A stretch of 64,000 nucleotides of DNA, taken from the NCBI RefSeq assembly GCF_011290485.1, contig NZ_CP048029.1, positions 930,001 to 994,000 of the forward strand, read 5' to 3'. A model generated the notes under the pieces. That model worked only from the letters and a program-made list of their open reading frames with translations, did no database searches and was not told where the DNA came from. Origin of the DNA: Caldichromatium japonicum. Lineage in GTDB: Bacteria; Pseudomonadota; Gammaproteobacteria; Chromatiales; Chromatiaceae. Position 1 is the first letter of the stretch. Every line of letters starts with the position of its first letter. Of this stretch, positions 56,581 to 64,000 are shown piece after piece. The translations under genes and the position numbers were made by a program.

Positions 56581-57621
56581 TTAGGGCCGCCCGATGCTTT
56601 GGGTAGATGTGGGTTGCAACGGATCGAGAGAAAAACGGGCGACATTGCCGCGGGCATTTGCCTTGAGGTCATAGGGCTGGCCGCCGACCTTGAGCTGGGT
56701 GACCGAGGCGTTGCCGACGACGATTTTATAGGGTGGTTTACCCTGGACCACCCGCCGATCGCCAGCCTGCATCTTACCGCTCAGGATGGATTTGCCATCA
56801 GCACCGCGCACGTCGAGCCAGGAGGTCCCCGTAAACTCGAACACGAGTTCGGACCCGCCTGCGGAGTCTTGGGCAGGTGATTGAGGGGCGGTATGCTGAG
56901 CCGGTAGCGTTGCCGCGGGTACATCGGCCTCGTCTTCATTATCGGTCTCTGGCACAACAGTAGGGGATGGTGCCGGGCTGACAGCGGTCACGACCTGAGC
57001 CTGAGGGATGGGTTCAGGCAGGGTGAGCGGAGTAGGATTGGTCGTAGCGGTGCGCGTTAGCTCGCGCAAAGGGATAGTCTCTGGCGGAGCGGGGATGACC
57101 GGTGCTGCTTGCTCAGCGGCTGGGGCCTGCGGCGCCGCGGCCGATGAGGTCTGCTGGGCAGTCTGCCAAGAAAATGCATGCGACTGATTGCCTTGTCCGC
57201 GCAGCCATAAGACCCCGCCTCCCGCCGCAAACCCTGCGAACAGGAGGACAACTGCCCAAACCCAGTATATGGACATGTCTGGATGCTTGGTTGAACGCCC
57301 CTCGGATGCCGGTTGAATCAGGGTGGGCTCAGAGGGAGGGACCAAGGCGCGATAGGCGGCTATCATGGGGGTTGGGTCAACCCCCAACAGACGCGCATAG
57401 TTTTTGATATAGCCGATCACGAAGACCGGTGCTGGCAGACGGTCGTATTGATCGCCTTCAATCAGCTCGACGACCTGGCGATGGAGATGGAGTTGGGCCG
57501 CTACCCGGTCGATATCGAGTTTGCGCACTTCACGCAATGCCCGCAATTGGCGTCCCGGTGTCTCATGGGTCTCGAACCGGGCGGTGTCCTCTACAGGCAT
57601 GGATTTCATCAAAGGAGTCAT
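56581..57621 (-). CDS. rodZ: Cytoskeletal protein RodZ
   Basis: RodZ links MreB to the cell-wall synthesis machinery and keeps rod shape. An N-terminal helix-turn-helix (GRQLRALREVRKLDIDRVAA) and GYIKNYARLLGVDP are followed by one membrane helix near residue 120 (IYWVWAVVLLFAGFAAGGGV), a long proline- and alanine-rich periplasmic linker, and the C-terminal DUF4115 domain (LVFEFTGTSWLDVRGADGKS to YDLKANARGNVARFSL). At 346 residues it is normal. 192 bases separate it from hisS, where ispG would be expected; I see a short hairpin (GGGCGA/TCGCCC) but no gene there. Confidence 0.93.
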   Translation of the reverse strand: MTPLMKSMPVEDTARFETHETPGRQLRALREVRKLDIDRVAAQLHLHRQVVELIEGDQYDRLPAPVFVIGYIKNYARLLGVDPTPMIAAYRALVPPSEPTLIQPASEGRSTKHPDMSIYWVWAVVLLFAGFAAGGGVLWLRGQGNQSHAFSWQTAQQTSSAAAPQAPAAEQAAPVIPAPPETIPLRELTRTATTNPTPLTLPEPIPQAQVVTAVSPAPSPTVVPETDNEDEADVPAATLPAQHTAPQSPAQDSAGGSELVFEFTGTSWLDVRGADGKSILSGKMQAGDRRVVQGKPPYKIVVGNASVTQLKVGGQPYDLKANARGNVARFSLDPLQPTSTQSIGRP

Positions 57622-57734
57622 GACGTGATCAGTAGTCGCTGTTTGCGTAGATACTCATGGATTCAGCCCGCCTAGCGCGCCCGCGGCTTCTAAAGACAAC
57701 GCACAGCATGAGGGGACCCAGGATAGACACTAGG

Positions 57735-58523
57735 TCAAGGTGTCCTCTGCGAGGTTACGGCATTGGGGAAGTTTTCAACCAAGGCCTTCTGATAGAAGGC
57801 CGCCTGTTTGCGGTTGCCCAGGGTACGTTCTGCCTCGATCCCCACCCGTAAGGCGATCTGAGAGGCGGCTGGGGTGCGCATCGTCTGGGGGTTGAAATAG
57901 CGATCGATATAATCTTTCGCAGCCTTGGCATCGCCCCGTCTCATCGCCAGCTCGGCCAATTTAACGAGCGGATAACCATAGGTTGGGCTGGCCTGAAGCG
58001 CGGCACGATAATGGGTCTCGGCCTTGGTCGTATCCCCCGACTCGAGGGCACAGTTGCCGGCATTGCTCAAGGCGATCCAAGGGGTCGCATAGACCGGATT
58101 GTCGGCGGCCTTGAGGAAATAGCTGTCAGCCTCGGCAAAGCGGCGCTGGTTGCAGAGAAAGGACCCATAGGCATTCAGCACATCTGGGTTATTGGGCCCC
58201 AGCTCAAGGGCGCGCTGATAATGCTCAGCCGCTTTGCCGGTTTGCCGCAACTGCTCAAATAAAAAGGCGAGCCAGACATGCGCCGGCGGATAGCGTTCAT
58301 CCGTCTCAACGGCCTGCTCGGCATGTCTGAGCGCCAGCTCGTTTTTACCGAGCCGATAATATTCCTTGGCCAGCTCGACATACAGCTCGGCAGGACTGTC
58401 TTTCGGCGTCAGCCCCAGGGTATCGTCTACACCCTTGAGTGCTGTCTTGCTGCTGCAAGCAGCCAATGACAGGCTTAAGCTGGTCGCCGCAAGCAGAGGC
58501 AGGATGGATGAAGGCCCTTTCAT
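57735..58523 (-). CDS. pilW: Type IV pilus biogenesis/stability protein PilW
   Basis: PilW (PilF) is an outer-membrane lipoprotein with TPRs that helps the secretin form. The signal peptide ends in the lipobox LAAC, followed by tetratricopeptide repeats: YYRLGKNELALRHAEQAVET, YPPAHVWLAFLFEQLRQTG, NPDVLNAYGSFLCNQRRFAE, ETHYRAALQASPTYGYPL. ATG 58523 is used; a GTG at 58529 overlapping the rlmN stop is equally possible. It is in its usual place between rlmN and rodZ. Confidence 0.93.
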   Translation of the reverse strand: MKGPSSILPLLAATSLSLSLAACSSKTALKGVDDTLGLTPKDSPAELYVELAKEYYRLGKNELALRHAEQAVETDERYPPAHVWLAFLFEQLRQTGKAAEHYQRALELGPNNPDVLNAYGSFLCNQRRFAEADSYFLKAADNPVYATPWIALSNAGNCALESGDTTKAETHYRAALQASPTYGYPLVKLAELAMRRGDAKAAKDYIDRYFNPQTMRTPAASQIALRVGIEAERTLGNRKQAAFYQKALVENFPNAVTSQRTP

Positions 58524-58525
58524 CG

Positions 58526-59599
58526 TCACAGCGCAAAATTTGCTGTCATCCGCCCCGTCCGGTCGGCGACCCGTCCCACCAATTGACCGCAGGCTGCCGA
58601 AACCTCGTCGCCGCGGGTCTTGCGGATCAACGTCCTAATCCCCGAGCGCATCAGACGCTCTTGGAATGCTCCGATCCGCTCGGGCGGCGAGGTACGAAAG
58701 TCGCTGTCGGTAAAAGGATTAAACGGGATCAGATTGACCTTGGACGGCACCCCCTCCAACAGCCGGATGAGCTGCTTGGCATGGGCGAGGCTGTCGTTGA
58801 CCCCATCGAGCACGACATATTCCCAGGTCACCTTGCGCCTGGGATCACCCGCGACATAGTGCCTGCAGGCGGGGATGAGCTCAGCCAAGGGATATTTACG
58901 GTTGATCGGGACCAGAAGATCGCGCAGCTCATCGTTCGGGGCGTGCAACGAGACGGCAAGCGAGACATCGCTGACCTCGCGCAGGCGGTAGATCTGCGGC
59001 ACCAGGCCAGAGGTGCTTAAGGTCACCCGATGTTTGGAGAGCATATAGGCGAGGTCATCCTGCATGATCGCCATCGCCTTGACTGCGGCATCGAAATTGG
59101 CGAGCGGCTCGCCCATCCCCATCATGACCGCATTGCTCGGCACCCGTCCCAGGCGCCGGACCGCTTGCCAGACCTGGCCGATGATCTCAGATACCTGCAG
59201 ATTGCGGTTAAAACCCTGGCGAGCGGTGGCGCAAAAGGCACAGTTCAGCGCACAGCCCACCTGCGATGAGACGCACAGCGTCAGCCGCCGCCCCTCGGGG
59301 ATGGCGACGGTCTCGATGCGCTGACCATCGGCGAGCTCAAGGGCCCATTTGATCGTGCCATCCGGGGCCTGGTGCTCCTCGACGATCTGCGGTAGGCGCA
59401 GCTCGACCGTTTCGGCCAGGGCCGCACGCAATGACTTGGGCAGATCGGTCATGGCCTCAAGGTCGAGCACCCCGTGTTTGTGCACCCATTTGAAGAGATT
59501 GCGCCCATGAAATGGCTTGCTCCCCAGACCAACGGCCAAGGATTCATAGCCAGGGAGGTCGAGGTCGAGCAGGTTGGGTGCGACGGCAGTGGCGCTCAT
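58526..59599 (-). CDS. rlmN: Dual-specificity RNA methyltransferase RlmN
   Basis: RlmN is a radical SAM enzyme that methylates A2503 of 23S rRNA and A37 of tRNAs. The [19 protein letters not shown] block has the three cluster cysteines, and [12 protein letters not shown], the [10 protein letters not shown] loop and the catalytic cysteine near the C-terminus (SAACGQLVG) are present. The length of 357 residues is standard. ATG 59599 is used. It is located 15 bases downstream of ndk and overlaps pilW's possible GTG. Confidence 0.96.
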   Translation of the reverse strand: MSATAVAPNLLDLDLPGYESLAVGLGSKPFHGRNLFKWVHKHGVLDLEAMTDLPKSLRAALAETVELRLPQIVEEHQAPDGTIKWALELADGQRIETVAIPEGRRLTLCVSSQVGCALNCAFCATARQGFNRNLQVSEIIGQVWQAVRRLGRVPSNAVMMGMGEPLANFDAAVKAMAIMQDDLAYMLSKHRVTLSTSGLVPQIYRLREVSDVSLAVSLHAPNDELRDLLVPINRKYPLAELIPACRHYVAGDPRRKVTWEYVVLDGVNDSLAHAKQLIRLLEGVPSKVNLIPFNPFTDSDFRTSPPERIGAFQERLMRSGIRTLIRKTRGDEVSAACGQLVGRVADRTGRMTANFAL

Positions 59600-59614
59600 G
59601 ACCCGGGAAGATCC

Positions 59615-60043
59615 TCAGCGGGTACGCGGGCAGACGCCCTCGGGGAAGAAAAAAGCGATCTCGACCGCTGCGGTCTCGGACGAGTCCGAGCCATGCACGG
59701 CGTTTTCGGTGAGCGAGTCTGCGAAATCGGCGCGGATAGTGCCCGGCGCCGCGTTGGCCGGATTGGTGGCGCCCATGATCTCGCGGTTCTTGGCCACCGC
59801 ATCCTCGCCCTCGAGGACCGTTACCAAGACTGGCCCAGAGCTCATGAACTCGACGAGCTCATCGAAAAAGGGCTTGCCCTGATGGACGGCATAGAAGGCG
59901 CTGGCCTGTTCGCGGCTCATATGTAGCATGCGCGCCGCGACGATCCTGAGGTCCGCCGTCTCGAATCGGCTCAGGATCTGGCCGATGACGTTTTTCGCCA
60001 CGGCATTGGGCTTGATGATGGATAGGGTGCGTTCAATGGCCAT
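59615..60043 (-). CDS. ndk: Nucleoside diphosphate kinase
   Basis: This kinase balances NTP and dNTP pools. The start [19 protein letters not shown], the [19 protein letters not shown] block, and the phosphohistidine site [20 protein letters not shown] are all present. At 142 residues it is normal. It opens the minus-strand run ndk-rlmN-pilW-rodZ-hisS-yfgM-bamB-der. The 229 bases up to the IS630 copy contain no gene I can see. Confidence 0.97.
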   Translation of the reverse strand: MAIERTLSIIKPNAVAKNVIGQILSRFETADLRIVAARMLHMSREQASAFYAVHQGKPFFDELVEFMSSGPVLVTVLEGEDAVAKNREIMGATNPANAAPGTIRADFADSLTENAVHGSDSSETAAVEIAFFFPEGVCPRTR

Positions 60044-60272
60044 GCGGGCTCCTTGCTGAAAAGATCATTGAAATCGCTGATCGGAGAATGAAAAGGGGCA
60101 ACTGGGGACAAGGACCCAGCCGGTATTGGGTGATCGATTTCATCAGTTTAACGCCCAGCGCTGGTTGGGGCAATGGCGCCAGGGCAGGGCAATCGCATGA
60201 AAGCTAGGGTAAAAGCTGAATACCCCCACTGCCAGCGCCAGCGTACGGTTTGAGTGTTCACTGACGAATTTA

Positions 60273-61337
60273 TTGATAAGAAACACATGCTTTTGAAATT
60301 GAGTGAGCTGTCCTGATGTCGTGGGCATGGAAAGACGAGACATGAGATTGCTGTCGTTTGCGGCACGCGAAGAGCGGCGGCGTGGCTGGAGGTATGAAGC
60401 GATAGGCGCGCAGAGGGGATTGTTGGGCGCAGGGGTGTTCGACATCTGCAAAGGCTATGGGCGCGAAGGGGCCCAAGGGCTCAAGGAAAGGTGGGTGAGA
60501 AGCGGGCGCTGTTGGCGGAGCAGGACGCCCAGATACGCAAGCTCATGTGCGACGGGACACCGGATGAGCTGAAGCTGCCGTTTGCGCTGTGGAGCCGGCA
60601 GGCGGTGCGGCAGTTGATCCTCGGCTGTTTTGGCATCGAGCTCAGGCCGCAGGGGGAGGGCAAGTACATGGCGCGCTGGGGATTGACGCCCCAGAAACCG
60701 ATTCGGCGCGCCTATGAGCAAAGCCCGCCGGCGGGCAAGACATGGCTTGAGGAGACCTACCCGGACATTGCCCGGCGCGCCAAGGCCGAGGGCGCCGAAA
60801 TCCACTGGGGCGATGAAACGGGGCTGCGCTCGGACGAGGTGCGCGGGCGCTCTTATGCGCCGGCGATCAAGACGCCCGAGATTCGCGTCACGCACCGTCG
60901 CGAAGGCCTGTCGGTGATCTCGACGCTGACCAACCGCGGCAAGGTGCCTTGGAAGGCGTTCGCGGGGGCGATGAACGCCGACATCCTGATCGACTTCATG
61001 AAGCGGCTCGTCAAGGACGCCAGGGGCAAGAAGATCTTCCTCATCCTCGACAACCTGCGCGTGCATCACACCAAGCCGGTCAAGGCCTGGCTGGCTGCAT
61101 GCGCCAATCAAATCGAGGCCTCCTCCCTCCCCCCCTACAGTCCAGCACTGAACCCCAACGAGATGCTCAAAGCCACCATCACCGCGCAGGCGCCCTCCCG
61201 CACCAAGGACGATCTGAAGAAGGCGACCGTCAGCCACCTGCGCCGCCTTCTCAATTCCCCCCAACGCATCATGCGCTACTTCCAGCATCCCAAGCTCCAT
61301 GATGCCGCGTAATATAAGTTCATTGGCTTCGGATCAA
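60273..61337 (+). mobile_element. IS630-family element, copy 2
   Basis: Left end TTGATAAGAAACACATG at 60273 and right end, read inward, TTGATCCGAAGCCAATG, with TA directly outside both ends, the usual IS630 target duplication. It has about 1065 bp. It lies in the same orientation as copy 1 at 30981-32024, about 28 kb away. It is inserted between ndk and metE. Confidence 0.9.
60491..61312 (+). pseudogene. IS630-family transposase, N-terminal frame broken
   Basis: The open frame of 273 residues from GTG 60491 encodes the DDE core (IHWGDETGLRSDEVRG, IFLILDNLRVHH, SPALNPNEMLKATIT). The N-terminal part is better preserved than in copy 1 (60328 on: MERRDMRLLSFAAREERRRG, GVFDICKGYGREGAQGLK), but it is in a different frame from the core and seems to lack about ten residues of the helix-turn-helix. 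Programmed frameshifting is possible in the family but no slippery site was recognised. Confidence 0.75.
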
Positions 61338-61466
61338 TAAAAGGTTCAAACGGATGTAACGGATGTCCTGCTGCAATGAGGCGTGGTTGCGCTGCAGGAT
61401 CGCTCTAAGTAAACGCTGATGGGTTCGCGGCCCCCACCTGCAGCCTTCGCATCTCACTGAGGTTTC

Positions 61467-61500
61467 TGGATTCCGTTCCGGCCTTCGCCAGGATGACGAA
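61467..61500 (-). repeat. REP-like palindrome, copy 4
   Basis: TTTCTGGATTCCGTTCCGG followed by CCTTCGCCAGGATGACGA is the reverse-oriented form of the family at 16643, in the 189-base gap between IS630 copy 2 and metE. Confidence 0.65.
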
Positions 61501-61526
61501 CGCCGGAACCCAGATAGGGAACTTTT

Positions 61527-63818
61527 TCAGTGTTTCCTTAACGCGGCGCGTAACCTTTGTGCTGCGGTCACTAGGTTGCGCAGCGCGGGCTCGACCTCGG
61601 GCCACTGGCGGGTCTTGAGCCCACAGTCAGGGTTGACCCAGAGGCGCTCGGGGGGGATGCGCTCTGCAGCCTTTTTGAGGAGCTCAACCATCTGCTCTAC
61701 CTCGGGGACATTGGGCGAGTGGATGTCATAGACCCCAGGGCCGATGGCGTTTGGATAATTGAACTCGGCAAATCCATCCAGAAGCTCCATGTTTGAACGC
61801 GCGGTCTCGATAGTGATGACATCGGCATCGAGCGCGGCGATCGCGGGCAGGATGTCGTTGAACTCCGAATAACACATGTGGGTGTGGATCTGGGTCTGAT
61901 CCTCGACCCCGCTGCTCGCAATCCGAAAACAGCGTACCGCCCAATCGAGATACCCGTCCCAGTCGGCGCGTCTTAAGGGCAACCCCTCGCGGAATGCGGG
62001 TTCATCGATCTGGATCACCCGAATCCCCGCGCGCTCGAGCTCCAACACCTCGTCGCGCAGCGCCAGGGCGAGCTGCAGACAGGTCGCGGAACGCGGTTGA
62101 TCATCGCGCACGAACGACCATTGCAACATGGTGACCGGCCCAGTCAACATCCCTTTCATGGGTCTTTGCGTCAGCGACTGGGCATAGGTGATCCAATCGA
62201 CCGTCATCGACCCGCGGCGGGCGACATCGCCGAAGAGGATCGGCGGCTTGACACAGCGCGAGCCATAGCTCTGGACCCAGCCATTGCGGGTGACGGCAAA
62301 GCCCTCTAGCAGCTCTGCGAAATATTCGACCATGTCGCTGCGCTCGGGTTCGCCGTGGACCAAGACATCGAGCCCGAGCGCCTCTTGGCGTTCGACAACC
62401 TCTTTGATCTTCGCTCGCATCTGCCCTTGGTATGCCTCGGAGCTCAAGGCGCCTGTCTTTAAGGCATGGCGGGCGGCGCGGATCTCGGGCGTCTGGGGGA
62501 ATGAGCCGATGGTGGTGGTCGGCAGGAGGGGCAGCCCAAGCGCTGCCTGTTGCAAGGCCGCGCGCTGAGAATAGGGGCTTTGACGCCGGCTCATGGACTC
62601 AGTGACCGCAGACATCGCAGCCCGAATCTCGGCGCGGCGGGTGCGCGCTGAGTTGCGGCGCGTTGCAACGGTCGTACGGCTTGATCCCAATGCCTCGGCC
62701 ACCGCCGACCGCCCCTCGGTCAGGGCGCGCTTGAGTATATTGAGCTCGGAGAGCTTTTGCACCGCGAAGGCAAGCCAACTGCGCAGCTCCGGATCGAGAT
62801 CGCTCTCTGGGGCAAGATCTACGGGGACATGGAGCAACGAACAGGAGCTCCCCAGCCACAGGCGCTTGCCCAAGCGATCATATAAGGGTTCGAGCCGATC
62901 GAGGAGCGATTCGAGATCGGTGCGCCAGAGGTTGCGTCCATCGATGATGCCGGCAGAGAGGACCTTGTGCCCCCCCAGCCAATCGGCCACGCGCTCGAGC
63001 TGCTGCGGCGCGCGCACTGCATCGATATGCAGACCCTCAACCGGCAGGTGACAGGCCAGTTGCAGGTTATCCGCGAGCTCGCCGAAATAGGTGGTCAGCA
63101 GGAGCCTAGGGCGATCGCCGGCAAGCTGCGGGTAGGCGAGCTCAAAGGCACGCCGCCAGTCGTTGGGCAGGTCCAATACCAGGATCGGCTCGTCCATCTG
63201 CACCCATTCGACCCCTTGCGCGCGCAGGCGCTTGAGGACCTCGGCATAGACCGCAAGCAGGTCATCCAAGAGCTCTAGCCGATCGAATGGTTTGCCCTTG
63301 GTCTTGCCCAGCCATAGATAGGTCAGGGGCCCGATCAGCACTGGGCGGGGATTTAGGCCCAGCGCCTTGGCCTCCTCGACCTGGGCAAATAGGGTTTGGC
63401 TGCTGAGGGCAAAGGACTGATCGCGATGAAACTCGGGGACCAGATAGTGATAGTTGGTATCGAACCACTTGGTCAGCTCGCAGGCAGCGGCGGGTTTGCC
63501 GGTCGGTGCACGCCCGCGCGCCATCCGAAAATAGGTATCCAGATCGACCTCAGCCCCTTGGGGATGGGCGAATCGGGGCGGGACCGTGCCGAAGAGGGCG
63601 CTGTGATCGAGCACCTGATCATAGAGCGAAAAATCGCCAACCGGCACCTGATCGAGACCTGCCGCCTGCTGAAGCCGCCAATGGCGCTCCCTGAGCGCCC
63701 GCGCCGTCTCAAGGAGGCCTTCGCGCTCGCTCTTGCCCCTCCAGTAGGACTCGAGGGCCCATTTGAGCTCGCGCTGGGCGCCGATGCGCGGAAAGCCTAG
63801 GATATGTGCAATGGTCAT
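61527..63818 (-). CDS. metE: Cobalamin-independent methionine synthase
   Basis: MetE transfers a methyl group from 5-methyl-THF polyglutamate to homocysteine. Both halves of the duplicated barrel are present. The N-terminal half starts [19 protein letters not shown]. The C-terminal half carries the zinc ligands in [15 protein letters not shown] and [11 protein letters not shown], and the [15 protein letters not shown] block. At 763 residues it is normal. It is divergent from a metR start with a MetR box between the genes, the classic arrangement. No B12 riboswitch is seen. Confidence 0.97.
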   Translation of the reverse strand: MTIAHILGFPRIGAQRELKWALESYWRGKSEREGLLETARALRERHWRLQQAAGLDQVPVGDFSLYDQVLDHSALFGTVPPRFAHPQGAEVDLDTYFRMARGRAPTGKPAAACELTKWFDTNYHYLVPEFHRDQSFALSSQTLFAQVEEAKALGLNPRPVLIGPLTYLWLGKTKGKPFDRLELLDDLLAVYAEVLKRLRAQGVEWVQMDEPILVLDLPNDWRRAFELAYPQLAGDRPRLLLTTYFGELADNLQLACHLPVEGLHIDAVRAPQQLERVADWLGGHKVLSAGIIDGRNLWRTDLESLLDRLEPLYDRLGKRLWLGSSCSLLHVPVDLAPESDLDPELRSWLAFAVQKLSELNILKRALTEGRSAVAEALGSSRTTVATRRNSARTRRAEIRAAMSAVTESMSRRQSPYSQRAALQQAALGLPLLPTTTIGSFPQTPEIRAARHALKTGALSSEAYQGQMRAKIKEVVERQEALGLDVLVHGEPERSDMVEYFAELLEGFAVTRNGWVQSYGSRCVKPPILFGDVARRGSMTVDWITYAQSLTQRPMKGMLTGPVTMLQWSFVRDDQPRSATCLQLALALRDEVLELERAGIRVIQIDEPAFREGLPLRRADWDGYLDWAVRCFRIASSGVEDQTQIHTHMCYSEFNDILPAIAALDADVITIETARSNMELLDGFAEFNYPNAIGPGVYDIHSPNVPEVEQMVELLKKAAERIPPERLWVNPDCGLKTRQWPEVEPALRNLVTAAQRLRAALRKH

Positions 63819-63911
63819 GGCGGTGACTCTGTTGTGTTTGACAAAGTTTGACTTGCGGCATTGTTGATGGCCATCCTTGATGTTGTAAATCGCTGTTTTT
63901 GCATCCTTTCA

Positions 63912-63924
63912 TGAATCGCCTTCA
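63912..63924 (+). promoter_or_regulatory. MetR box overlapping the metR start
   Basis: TGAATCGCCTTCA matches the known MetR consensus TGAAN5TTCA exactly. It ends on the A of the metR start codon and lies 94 bases from the metE start. Binding here would fit autorepression of metR; a second, weaker site nearer metE would be expected but was not clearly recognised. Confidence 0.75.
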
Positions 63925-64000
63925 TGTCGATTGAGCTGCGTCACCTGCGCCTGATCTCGACCCTGTCCGAGACCGGCTCGCTGACCCAGGCGGGGCAGCG
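63924..64000 (+). CDS. metR: LysR-family regulator MetR, 5' part
   Basis: Only the first 25 codons are in the window: MSIELRHLRLISTLSETGSL, then TQAGQ. This is the start of the winged helix-turn-helix of LysR-type regulators. Its wording and its divergent position from metE identify MetR, the homocysteine-responsive activator of metE. The rest lies beyond the right edge. Confidence 0.88.
   Translation, partial: MSIELRHLRLISTLSETGSLTQAGQ

Noticed and set aside
32025..60272. A composite transposon bounded by the two IS630 copies
   Set aside because: The content is conserved core genes in standard order (sat-apr, radA, hisS block), and copy 1 lacks a matching target duplication.
63819..63911. 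A cobalamin or SAM riboswitch upstream of metE
   Set aside because: The gap is only about 105 bases and lacks the conserved boxes; a MetR site explains the arrangement.

Overview
The window looks like chromosome of a gammaproteobacterial purple sulfur bacterium (Chromatiaceae-like). The main pointer is a sat-aprM-aprB-aprA locus (32179-36813) for oxidation of sulfite to sulfate through APS; the AprM-anchored layout is typical of that group. The rest is mostly classical gammaproteobacterial housekeeping: aroA-cmk-rpsA-ihfB, phoBR, purM-purN with hda, and ndk-rlmN-pilW-rodZ-hisS-yfgM-bamB-der. The DNA is GC-rich. No rRNA, tRNA or CRISPR array was recognised.

Layout. 1-1373: two inverted, decayed remnants of an IS607/TnpB-type element. 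1457-4068 (minus): V-type ATPase subunits B and D with a cysteine-cluster protein between them, preceded by yhbY; subunits A, I and K are not here. 4226-8481 (plus): aroA, cmk, rpsA, ihfB. 8470-12814 (minus): phoR/phoB, then putP and an outer-membrane protein. 12871-15170: a multiply broken diguanylate cyclase gene and a dead IS5-family element. 15200-17521 (plus): Nudix hydrolase and three small, poorly known genes. 17578-30827: purN/purM, a CDP-alcohol transferase, hda, wrbA, acylphosphatase, cpdA, mltD, maf, gnd, glgX, a class V aminotransferase and an L,D-transpeptidase. 30981-32024: IS630-family copy 1. 32179-38994: sat-aprMBA, then small unknown genes, a SlyD-like isomerase and a phosphoesterase. 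39084-40736: decayed DinG/YoaA helicase. 40781-43726: HDOD protein, membrane DnaJ protein, radA. 43834-51758: PhoX-like phosphatase, di-haem protein and a 1418-residue membrane protein, the least explained part of the window. 51736-60043 (minus): der back to ndk. 60273-61337: IS630 copy 2 in the same orientation. 61527 to the end: metE and divergent metR, with a MetR box over the metR start.

The genome shows active decay. Three transposon families are present only as broken copies. Two chromosomal genes are multi-lesion pseudogenes. Short exact tandem duplications of 10, 13 and 16 bp occur at lesions or gene ends, and a REP-like palindrome family sits between genes and in one case forms the end of hisS. 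ispG is missing from its usual place between rodZ and hisS.

The best candidates for undescribed biology are the 43834-51758 envelope cluster and two mutually exclusive hairpins in front of ihfB. Both are inferences from sequence alone. Start codons were chosen by family alignment from memory and by ribosome-binding sites; no database search was possible.
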